DNA from: Stentor coeruleus
Lineage: Eukaryota; Ciliophora; Heterotrichea; Heterotrichida; Stentoridae
DNA: 64,000 bases
Assembly (NCBI GenBank): GCA_001970955.1
Contig: MPUH01000205.1
Span: 1-64,000, forward strand
Direction: 5' to 3'
The translations under genes and the position numbers were made by a program. Within the stretch, counting starts at the first letter, position 1; the number at the start of each line of letters is the position of its first letter. Of the stretch, positions 9,153 through 19,200 are shown piece after piece. Under the pieces are notes generated by a model that was given only the letters and a program-made list of their open reading frames with translations, had not been told where the DNA came from and ran no database searches.

Positions 9153-11423
9153 TAATTCATGGTTTCTAGTTTTTATCTATATAATATTGTTAGTGTATAT
9201 TATTTATTAGATTATGCTAATAAAAGTTAGATTTTTTTTTGATATGATACTTAAAAAGTTTTTGTAGGGTTGGATTAAGACTTTTTTTGATTTTTTAAAT
9301 GGGATTTTGGTTGGATTTTATGAGATTTGGGCACTTGCCATATAGTCCATATTTTGTGGTTTTTTTTCTTATTTTAATAAATGTGGTAAATTTTAGATGA
9401 TATGATGGTAGATAGTGATATCGATAATGGTAGAAAAATGTGTGAAACATTTATTTCTAATGAAATATTTTTTTACGCTAAGCAGAAAGTGTTACGCTGT
9501 ATAATTTTTATTATTTTTTTTTATTATGTTAACCAATAGTAATAGAACAACTCTGAAAATACAATTTGAATGATGTATGCATTAGCATTGGCGTATTTTA
9601 TTCGATATATGCTATGCTTATTTTTAATATAAAATTTTAAAAGAAAATGTCAGATAATAAATGAAACTTTAAAATTATAAAAGTCAATTAAGTAATAAAA
9701 CAATAGAATTTATATAGCAATATTATTAAAGATCAAGTGATTTCCTATATTTTCGTGTCAAATTTGATGTAATTTAAACTAAAATAAAATACTACAAAAA
9801 ATACCCAAAAAAATCTAGTGTAGCATTTTCTTTATAATTATCTAAAAGTATTGTTATATTCATGTATCTCAACGTTATAAATATTAATTTAAATTATAAA
9901 GACCAATAGAGATATTATATAATTTTTCAATTGTGTTAGGCATAAATTCCGATTCAGCGTTGAAAAATAAAAGCAAATATTCAATAGTATAAAATTTATC
10001 ACTTTTTATCCCTACATGAATTTAGATGATATTAATGAGTATTTTATGTAATATCAAAAGAGAAACAGTCATGGTAGAGAGTCTGGATGCAATGGAAATA
10101 TTCATAGAAAAAACTATCTACTTTACAAAAGAAATAAATGAAATTTAGTGTAAAATCATTAAAAATGTTCTTATGGGTTGATTAAGATATTTTATAAAAT
10201 TTATATACAACATTTCTAAAAAATCTAAAAATATTTTACAAGTGATAGAATAATGAAAAAATATTTTGAAAACTAATAATTGAAAATAACACTGAAAAAT
10301 TAACAGTACTTTATCAAGAAGTTAATAATTCAGTATAAATGCCAAATCAGCATAAACACTTAGTAAAATCAAGTATTTATATCCTTAATTTAATTTTTGG
10401 AAGCAATTTTCATATTCCCATATGCTTTTAAAGAATCAGATTAAATGATGCTTATAGAAAGGATTCTTATTATAATAACTTCATGAATAAGTTTCTTTAT
10501 ATCTATTTTCAATGAAATCTATAAAGTATTTATTGTTACATCCTCGAATTATACCTCAAATTATCTAATTTGGTGCACTTAAAACTCTGTCTTTATAAAA
10601 TTTTCTCTATAAAACACAGCTTTCATTCTTAAAGACTAAGTTTAATTTCTAAACTTTTAATTAAATTTATTCATAAAATTGCTGGAGCTACAGGAATTTC
10701 AACATTCCACTAATAAATTAACAAAATTAGAATACGTAAAAAGGTTCTTGAATTTGCGAAAAAGTATTACCAGTTATTGATAACCATGTGTAAAACAATT
10801 AGACCTTGTATATCTGTGCTATAATTTTTTCTTATTAAATACTATTTCTTTTCACAAATATAAACTGATCTAAAGAATTTATAATCCCATTTTTGATCTT
10901 ATAAAATGTCTTATAAAGCGTTATAGAATATCTAAAACAAGTCCTAAATATCCAAATTTCTAATATTAAATCATAACACTATCTCCAAGAAAATAAAACA
11001 TCCTCAAAAGTATCCTCATAAAATCCAACACCTCCTAAAGTTCTACTTCTCATCCTCCAACATCTGTCCTTAAAATTTACTCCAAACTTCCATCTACACA
11101 AAAAAAGTTATAAAAACTCATATTCCAAAAAAATTCCCTCAATAATCTTCCATTCTTAATCAAAGTAAAAAACCCAAACTTCCTTTAGCAAATTTCCCAA
11201 GCTTAAAAACCCTTTAAAATACATACAAAAAAAATATAACCAAAAACCTTTAAAATCTAACTTATTCTTAATCTAAATCATCTGAAAATTTCTATTCCTA
11301 TGTTTCTAAGACATAAAAAATCTTTTTGCCTCAACTTTATTTCTATAATAAAAATAATCTATTCATCGACATATTTATTTAAACTAGCCTAGGTCAACAA
11401 CTTATTATGCAAAGCCCTAATAA
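9153..11423. other. 2.3-kb gene-poor intergenic region
   Basis: Very AT-rich throughout, with no reading frame of note and no repeats seen by eye. The last 500 bases before the TBC gene (about 10900-11400) are almost free of G on the plus strand, part of the skew pattern described under findings. Confidence 0.55.
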
Positions 11424-12512
11424 ATGGGCAATAGTTGTAAATGTATATCAAAGCTAGACTCAAGAAGTCAAAACAAAAAGCTAAAGTTTAATCAGCCTCT
11501 TCCTGAGAAAAAAGATAAAAATAAGGCAATTCGATGGGAAAGAATTATGAAGGCTTATTCTGACTATGAAAACCCTATTGAAGCTTTTAAGAAAGAGGAC
11601 AATGATAAGTTTTGTTCTTATCTTTCTGAAGGCCCCCCTGCGCATCTACGCTGGCTGGCTTGGAAAGCAGCTTTTTCTGCTCATGGGCATGTAAAAATTG
11701 ATGAAACAGAACGAGAAGACACTTACTCTATAGAAAAAGATCTTAGTAGAACTTTCCCTAATCAATCTTTCTTTGCTAATCCTTTAGGGCAAACTTATCT
11801 GAAAACTGTCCTTGTTTCAATGGTTAATAACCACCCTGAACTCGGTTATTGTCAAGGTATGAATTCGCTTGCTGGGATTTTATTAATAGTTTCCAAAGGC
11901 AACGTAACTGAAAGCTATGAAATACTAGAAAAAATCTGCTGGGGCATGGGAGGAAAAGGTCTTTTTGAATATGGTTTCCCTTTAGTTGTTGACTTATGCC
12001 AAGAATTCCATCGAGCGTTGAGTGAAAAAATCCCAACCATCCACAAATTTTTCCAAGAGCTTGAACTTGATGATAATTTGTGGATTACCAAATGGTTTAT
12101 GACACTTTTTTCTTATTCATTTCATTTAGACTGTGTCGTGAGGATTTGGGATGCTATTTTTGCTTATGGACTTGGGTTTATGGTTAATATAGCTTTAGGC
12201 TTGGTAAGTTATTTGAAGCATGATTTGTTAGGGAAATCATTAGGAGATATGTTAGAGTTTCTTCCTGAACTTAAAGAAATGTATGTGGATATTGATATGG
12301 TTTTATTTCATAGTAGCAAGTTTCAGCTTAGGAAATTTGAAATTAATGTTGAGTCTGAAGCTGGTCCTGAAACTTTGAAAGATGAAATGGATAGTGAGGA
12401 ACCTATACATACAAGATGGGATGCGACTAATTATTCCCATCAGCATTCGAGGAGTATGATGGAAGAGTTCTCATTGTCTTCACCTAGTAATATATCTAAA
12501 TTTTCATTGTAA
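11424..12512 (+). CDS. TBC-domain Rab GTPase-activating protein, probably N-acylated
   Basis: A 362-aa protein. Residues about 65-280 form a TBC domain: HLRWLAWKAAF, then IEKDLSRTFP with the catalytic Arg finger (R109), then LGYCQGMNSLAGI with the Gln finger (Q144), so both catalytic residues are present. It should accelerate GTP hydrolysis on a Rab. The N-terminus MGNSCKCISK has Gly2 with Ser4 and two Cys, a likely N-myristoylation plus palmitoylation signal, which would place the GAP on a membrane. The C-terminal 80 residues are polar and disordered. The target Rab is unknown. Confidence 0.88.
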   Translation: MGNSCKCISKLDSRSQNKKLKFNQPLPEKKDKNKAIRWERIMKAYSDYENPIEAFKKEDNDKFCSYLSEGPPAHLRWLAWKAAFSAHGHVKIDETEREDTYSIEKDLSRTFPNQSFFANPLGQTYLKTVLVSMVNNHPELGYCQGMNSLAGILLIVSKGNVTESYEILEKICWGMGGKGLFEYGFPLVVDLCQEFHRALSEKIPTIHKFFQELELDDNLWITKWFMTLFSYSFHLDCVVRIWDAIFAYGLGFMVNIALGLVSYLKHDLLGKSLGDMLEFLPELKEMYVDIDMVLFHSSKFQLRKFEINVESEAGPETLKDEMDSEEPIHTRWDATNYSHQHSRSMMEEFSLSSPSNISKFSL

Positions 12513-12614
12513 ATGTATCTTTTGATTATGATTTAAACTTTTATCTAGGAAAGGTCTTTTTAAGGTAATTATACATATATTTTCAAATTTTTGTTAATAG
12601 TTTGAAAATTCTAT

Positions 12615-13547
12615 ATGATGGAAAACGTAGAGTATTCTGACGAAAGGACTTTAAGAGAAAACATAGAATTTGCACCATCAAAGCTTTGTGAACTCTGCAA
12701 AAATTCCTTAAAAAAATCTCAAGTGTTTTTCTGCAAATGCTGCTACAGCCATGTTTGTGGTTTGTGTTCTGTTATCCATAAACCCAGTTCAGAAACCTTC
12801 TGTTCAAAGTGCCAAAAATCTATATCAAAAACATATGAAAATCTGCAATTCACGATACAACAGCTAAAAAACGTTAACCACAATTTGACTATTTCTATGA
12901 TGGAGTCTATGCAAGAACGTCATGAAATCCGAAATAAAATCAAAGAAAAAGTCCCTGAATCGAAAAAAATCATAAGTTTAAACGATACTATTCAAAGGCT
13001 AAAGGAAGATTTTTACGATAGCTTCATGGCTATTATGAACAAACAAAGGGAAAAAAGGACTTTGATTGAAAAACTTAACCAAAAACAAGGTATTTTATAT
13101 GATGATCATAAAAAAGACTTGACAATATGTTTTAAGATTAAAAACACAAAAATCATGTCTAATTATAGTAAAAATACCAGGGATAGTAAAGATGTAGGGA
13201 TTACAGATAAGAAAACTCTTGAACAAGAAAATATGATATTTGAAGAGCAAATAAAAGAATTAGAAATTGAATATGCCATGTTTTATAATGAATTAAATGA
13301 AGCTTTAAAATACTTAAAGGGACAGATTATAAAGGAAAAGTCTGAAAAACCTAGAAAAATATTGGAACTGGCTGGGGTTGAGAAAGTTGAGGATATTAGG
13401 GAGAATATAAAATTGCTTAAAGAAGAGCTTCAGATTACACAAAATGAAATTGAGATTTTGGCTGAGAGGTATGCTAGGAAACATATGGATGATGTAAAGT
13501 TTATGAGGAATTTTGAGTTTAGGAAATGCGTTTGTTTAGTTTTTTAG
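12615..13547 (+). CDS. FYVE-like zinc-finger coiled-coil protein
   Basis: A 310-aa protein. Residues about 24-70 contain four CxxC pairs (CELC, CKCC, CGLC, CSKC) spaced like a FYVE-type finger, but the basic RRHHCR phosphoinositide-binding motif is absent, so PI3P binding is doubtful. The rest is mainly coiled coil (about residues 75-140 and 205-300). It starts 102 bases after the TBC gene on the same strand, with no sign of co-transcription. It might be a membrane-traffic or cytoskeletal scaffold. Family assignment is tentative. Confidence 0.65.
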   Translation: MMENVEYSDERTLRENIEFAPSKLCELCKNSLKKSQVFFCKCCYSHVCGLCSVIHKPSSETFCSKCQKSISKTYENLQFTIQQLKNVNHNLTISMMESMQERHEIRNKIKEKVPESKKIISLNDTIQRLKEDFYDSFMAIMNKQREKRTLIEKLNQKQGILYDDHKKDLTICFKIKNTKIMSNYSKNTRDSKDVGITDKKTLEQENMIFEEQIKELEIEYAMFYNELNEALKYLKGQIIKEKSEKPRKILELAGVEKVEDIRENIKLLKEELQITQNEIEILAERYARKHMDDVKFMRNFEFRKCVCLVF

Positions 13548-14537
13548 TAGTAATTTGTGCATTTTGTGTATATTTAGGTTTTTAGGTAGGTGAAATTTAG
13601 GAGTTTTTAGGTTTATGAAGAGGATTATATGGAAATTGGATAAAGGAGTTGAGAGAATTTAATTAATTTCTTAACTTATATATGCTTGTAACCACAAGTT
13701 GGCTATATTATTCACTTGTTATTATCTACAAAGCCTTTTTAGTCATATTTCTTACCTATATATAAAACTCTATTTGATCATATTTTTCACTTATATATAT
13801 ATCCATAACCCCTTTATTTTGTTGTATTATATTCCTCACACATATATATAAATTTATATTTGGTCATATTCTTTACAAATATATATATTAATAATAATTA
13901 CCACTCTCTTGTAAGCGCCATATATATAAAATAAGATCGTCCCAGCTTATAAGTTCGATTGATTTCTTTTAAAAGCATCTTTATTGCTCCTTTTGACTCA
14001 GCTCATGACAGCCAATAATTTTCTGGGTGGAATCTATCGAGTGTGTAAAGAAAATTTCTATACATATTCAAAAATAAAGTTTTTTTTTCATTAATATCCG
14101 TAATCAGCTCTTAAATGCTCGAATTTTAATTAATTTTATGATTTTATCTCTCGGCGTATACTTTTCTGATGTATCAGACATTTAATTTATGTTCCCATAT
14201 ATTTTATATAGAATTTTTGCACTTTAATTTCTGCATTGCAAATTTTACTACAGATTATTTTCTATGTCTACCATGCATTGTATTTTTTTAACAGATCTTG
14301 ATTTTTTAACAAGCCTACTAAGCATTCTTCTGAAGGCTTTGCAACAATTTTTTATAACAAAATACTAGGATTTCCTTACTAACCTTCCTAAGAGCTTCTT
14401 CCAAAACTAATTTATCCAACCCAACTTATTAAAAAATCATATTCATTTCTCTTAAATACCAAATCCTCTCTTTTCGTATTACCTAAATCCTAGTATGAAA
14501 TTTATCTTTTAAATCTGCCTCATTCTGTTGGTAATAA
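13548..14537. other. intergenic with degenerate AT-rich repeats
   Basis: About 13680-13930 contains several imperfect units built around tcatattcttac followed by runs of tatata, spaced roughly 50-60 bases apart. The first 130 bases are G-rich and C-poor, and the last 150 before the next gene are G-poor. No gene was seen. Confidence 0.5.
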
Positions 14538-15047
14538 ATGGCTAATTACATTCTTATCATTACATTGATTGCTCTCAGCGTCAACGGATGCTTTTTGTGT
14601 GAACCTCAACTAAAAGAATCTGGTGGTTTAAAAGCCTTCATAAAAGGAATATACAAAGGCTTTCAATTAAACCCAAGTTATCCATCCCCATGTCTTAGGA
14701 AATTTGAAGACGTAAATGTGAACTGGAATGCTGCGATCACGAGCTTTTTAGATATTTTCAAACATGGAGACCTCTCTTTTTACTTTGACTCAATTTCTGA
14801 ACTCTCAGGCATGATGGATGATTTTGATGATGCTGTTTCTATATGTCAAGTTGACTTACTTACTAATCAACTGATTAATTTATTCACACCTACTGAAGCT
14901 AGTGCCATGGCTGTAAGAATCTCAGCACATTCAGATACCCTAATCAACTACTGGACTCAGTTTGCTAATAATTTTGGAGTTGATAACCTTGTTTCTGGAG
15001 AATATTTCGGAAAGTTCTTATCTATAATATTCGACTACAAGTTTTAA
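14538..15047 (+). CDS. secreted protein of unknown function
   Basis: A 169-aa protein with a clear cleavable signal peptide (ANYILIITLIALSVNG, cut near residue 17-20). The mature part has about four cysteines (near residues 21, 53 and 104, plus one at the cleavage region), fitting disulfide-stabilised secretion. It is probably helical and has no transmembrane segment after the signal. I recognise no family. It precedes the UCH gene on the same strand with a 530-base gap, without a functional link. Confidence 0.7.
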   Translation: MANYILIITLIALSVNGCFLCEPQLKESGGLKAFIKGIYKGFQLNPSYPSPCLRKFEDVNVNWNAAITSFLDIFKHGDLSFYFDSISELSGMMDDFDDAVSICQVDLLTNQLINLFTPTEASAMAVRISAHSDTLINYWTQFANNFGVDNLVSGEYFGKFLSIIFDYKF

Positions 15048-15575
15048 TTAGTTTTATAGATTAGATTATGAATAAAACAGCTTTTTAAATAGCATAGATA
15101 TAGTAAAAGGTTGGCTTGATGATGAAAATAAGGAGAATATTTTTTGTTATTACCAACACTTTAGTATAAGTATATTGTAGAATTTAACTATGAAAAAACT
15201 AATCAATTTGTTGAGGAATATAAAATATTTTCGTTATGAAATGCAAAGATATATTTTATCTCCATACAAAAATTTCATTTTTCCTAAAAGTTTTTACATC
15301 AAACATTCAATTATCTAAAATCTTATATTTGAATTCTACATTAATTTTTCTAGTAAGAAAAGCCTGACTCGAAACAAAGGCCATATCCAAATAGAATTTC
15401 CGCCACTGTCTCCGAGGATAAAAGTACTTTGTTTCCTAAATATCTAAAATCTTATAAAAATTCCCATACAATAAAAAGTCTCTAAATCCAAAATCTCTTG
15501 TCAACTTTTACTATAAAATCTTTTATCCATATTATTTTTCCCGTTCTGTTCTTTTATCAAAATCACATAATAAAA
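15048..15575. other. intergenic; 5' flank of the UCH gene
   Basis: AT-rich. The open frame upstream of the UCH start at 15576 (from 15498) encodes a hydrophobic leader not found in the family, so I treat it as non-coding. Nothing else was seen. Confidence 0.5.
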
Positions 15576-16190
15576 ATGACAAGCTGGCCTGCACTTGAGA
15601 GTGACCCTGAAATTTTCACTAATTATTTCCGAAACCTTGGTTTAAATTCATCATGGGAATTTGGTGAGATTTTCACAATGGATGAAGAAGTTGAAGGTTC
15701 AGCCTTAGTCTTAGTTTATAGATCACTGACCGCTGATCCAGTTTTTAATGGTCAAGTAATTGAAGCTCAATATTATATCAAACAAGTTGAAGCTTTAGAC
15801 AATGCATGTGGGCTTTTAGCAGGACTTCATTCAATCTTAAACTCAGATGCTGAAATACTAGAAGGGAGTATTCTTCATCAATTAAAACTAAGTATTGAAG
15901 GGAAGTCTCCAATTGAAGCAGCTCAATGGTTATTAAGTAATGATTCTTTACAAAATGCTCATCATGCATATGCAGCTGAAGGACAGTCAGAAATGACCAA
16001 CAGCCCAGATCATCATTTTATAGCAATTCTCCCAAAACTCAAACTTTTTGATGGAATGAAACAATCACCTATTGGCCTTGGTACCCAAGAAGGCTTTGCT
16101 TTGAATTTCTTTACTATACTTAATCAAGCTATTGAAAATGGATCTATTGGGGCTGATATAAGCCTTATGGTTCTTAGAAGAAATTTATAG
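15576..16190 (+). CDS. ubiquitin carboxyl-terminal hydrolase, UCH-L1/L3 type
   Basis: A 204-aa cysteine protease of peptidase family C12 that frees small adducts from ubiquitin's C-terminus. The N-terminus WPALESDPEIFTNYFRNLGL matches the UCHL3 start, which is why I take the ATG at 15576. The catalytic Cys is 78 in LDNACGLLAGLHSI, the His is 147 in HHFIAIL, and the Asp is 159 in LFDGMKQSPIGLG. The crossover-loop region includes AAEGQSE, like AHEGQTE in UCHL3. The presumed oxyanion Gln (Q70) lies eight residues before the Cys instead of the usual six, so a small insertion is likely. Otherwise normal length and intact. Confidence 0.9.
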   Translation: MTSWPALESDPEIFTNYFRNLGLNSSWEFGEIFTMDEEVEGSALVLVYRSLTADPVFNGQVIEAQYYIKQVEALDNACGLLAGLHSILNSDAEILEGSILHQLKLSIEGKSPIEAAQWLLSNDSLQNAHHAYAAEGQSEMTNSPDHHFIAILPKLKLFDGMKQSPIGLGTQEGFALNFFTILNQAIENGSIGADISLMVLRRNL

Positions 16191-16229
16191 ATTAACTTAC
16201 TATTTTATGGAATTTTTTTTTTTTTGGGG

Positions 16230-19200
16230 TTAACTAATTGGCCGTGGATGCCATTGTTTCATTAATGATCTATCTTTGTATATTTCTAACATGAATTTAT
16301 AGTCTAGGGCTCCATCTTTTATTGCTACCCCTAGGATTTTGTTCCATACTTCATCAGAAATTTTAAGGTTTCTTGTAACACTCCCAAGGATTTCTTTTGC
16401 TTTGTTAATCTCGATTCGCCCATTTCGGCTCATTGCGTCAAAGGTTATTTGTATGAGTTTACGATTACGGGAAATTATACGGGTTATATCGTCAAACTCT
16501 TTAGAATCCTCCCATGATTTTGTATCACCTTTGAATGTGTTAAGCCATTCTCTCATATCAACAACACCATCTTTTCGTATATCTATAATATCATAAAGGT
16601 CTTTAAGTACCGTAAATGCTGGTACTGGCTCTCCTGAAAGCTCACAAAGTCTATTCACTAATTTGGTAAAATAAGGGAAATCTAATACCCCAACTCTATT
16701 AGGATCAAATTGTAAAAATGCATCTTTTGGTGACAACATATATGCATGCATATTCTGACGCATCTTCTGTATTCGTCCTTGGGCAACCCCATTTGTATAT
16801 TTCTCCGTCTCAGAGACCTTAAAATTCTTCTGAAACTCTTGCCAGTCAATTTGCCCATCGTTATTTGTATCGATCCTTGACATAACCTGATCAATATCTC
16901 TAGCACTAAGCCCAAGACTAAGTTTCCTCAAAGCTTTTCTAAATTCAACAGCTGATAATTTTCCAGATTGGTCAGTGTCCATATTCTTAAACACTTCTTC
17001 AATATTATTCGGACTAGCTTTAATCAAACTTTGCAATCTTTTCAAAGGATCTGTGGTGCTTACTGAATTATAACTGGTAAAAGACATGGGTGTTGAATGA
17101 TTTGACGACTTCTTCGAGCTTTGTGTGAAGGTGCTTAGAAATTTAACATCACTGAATTCTTTACTAAAACATTGAAAATCAACAAAAGGTACTTTCCACA
17201 AGGTATTCCAAAAAGTTTGTATGTCATTAGCTCCAAATCTCTGTGGGACCAAAGCTGAAATCCCTTGTTGAAAGTCTTGAAGTGCCATAGAACTACAAGG
17301 TTGTGATTTATGAAAACTCAAAAAGTAATCAAAAGCTGAACGAATATCCAAAAAATTGCTCCTAACAGCATCTTTGATTTCTTTAATGCAATGATCACCA
17401 TAATTAATCTGCCCAAAAGCATGCTCCCAATCATCTTCTGTTATATAAGCCTTACGATGCGGATCTAAATCAGCAAAAAGTTTCTCCAACAATTGTTGAG
17501 TCAAGTTAAATCCTTTTAAAACCTGATTATTTTCGACCCATTTTACAAATTGGTTAAGCTTAATTTTTCCTGTCAATTCTGAAACACCTTCAAAAGCTAG
17601 TTTAATATTAGGATAATTCCTTGATAAATAAAGTCCAAGTTGTTGTTTAGCTGATTTTTTCCAATCAATATCAGCATTTTCTTCAAATAATATTTTGAAA
17701 TCTGATAATTGGATTGAATTTCTTTTAAAAGTATCCATAAGTTTATAAAGTCTGTCCATTTTGCTTGATGGGCACTCTTTAGTTTGTAATTTTAAAACAG
17801 TCATTAAGCCAACTTTAAGGTCTTCTTTGCTTATAACCCCATCAAAATCTACATCAAAAGCTCGAAAAGCATTTTCCACATTAAGATTTTCATTGCGAAT
17901 CCATTTACGTATTTTTTCTATCGTATCATTTTCCCAGTTCCATGAATCTTTATGAGGTTTTGGTTCTATATCATTATCTTTAAGCACAGATAAAAAACTT
18001 TCTAATGTTATAAGCCCAGTCCCTAATTTGTCTATCACAGCAAAAAGTCCATGTTTTATAGGTTCAGAAAGGTCGATAAACTTAGCTAAACCTTCAGAAA
18101 ACTGTTTTGCTGATAAAACTCCAAGATTTTCAGTATCAAAAGTTTGAAAAGCGTCATAATAATTAACTTTCTGTTGGACTAAAGCATGCCTTATATCTTT
18201 AATCAAATCTTTAGCTTTATTTGGTGTTAAAGGCCTTGTTGGATAAGTATTACCAGTAGCTAAATCCAAATAGCATTTACTGTTTAATATTGAAATAATA
18301 TCATTCATGTCTACAAAACCATCTTTATTAACATCAAATTTCTCAGCAACATCATCTAAAAGTTCTTGTGAGAATTTTTTCTGAACTTTTTTCCTTAGAA
18401 AATCAGCGAATTTGTCTACTGAAACTCGGGTTCCTAGTTTTTTTAGCAACTGGTTTGTTGTTAAGTCGTTTTGTTTGAGGAATATTTGTAAACGAGTGGC
18501 TGTGGATTTTAAAGGGTCTTGTGGAGGAAGATTAGGTCCTTCAAGGTTGTCGAGGAATTCATTGATATCAACTTTTAGATTGCTTTTACGATCTAACACC
18601 CTACCTAATCTTTCAATTTCTATAGAATCCAAACCTAGTCCAGCTTTATAAATACATTCTTGGAATTTGACAAGTTCTAGTTTCCCTGTATTTTTTTCAT
18701 CAGCATCTTCTAATATCTTTCTTAAATTATCCACATTACCTTTGATTTTGTTTTGTATTTTCCTTAATATCTGCTCTTTCCAGTTACCCTGAAATTCTTC
18801 TGGTTGTTGAGATAACTGAGCTAAAAAGTCTTGTACATCAATATACCCTTTGCTTCCAGCAGCACTTCTAGCCATATTAACAGCATTAGTTACAGTAAGT
18901 GTTGGATCCATTCTCCTTAAAGCATCAGACATTTCTTCTATAGTCAATCTTTGCTTACTCTGTGCATTAAGTTTTATAAGTAAATCATCCTTATCAATTT
19001 TATATTTGATTACCGTATCTTTAAAACTTTGTAAAGGACCTTCTTCTTCATAAACTTTATTAATCCATTCTGATAAATCAATAAACTTATCTTGTTTTGT
19101 ATCGATATTATCAAACAATATCGAAGCTTCATAAAGATTAAAATCAAAATTGGACATAATTTGAACCCAAGAATCATAACTAATAGTATTTTGGCTTTTG

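Noticed and set aside
15498-15575. Longer UCH start giving a hydrophobic N-terminal leader
   Set aside because: The family starts at the WPALESDP segment, and the extra 26 residues come from a G-poor AT-rich flank.
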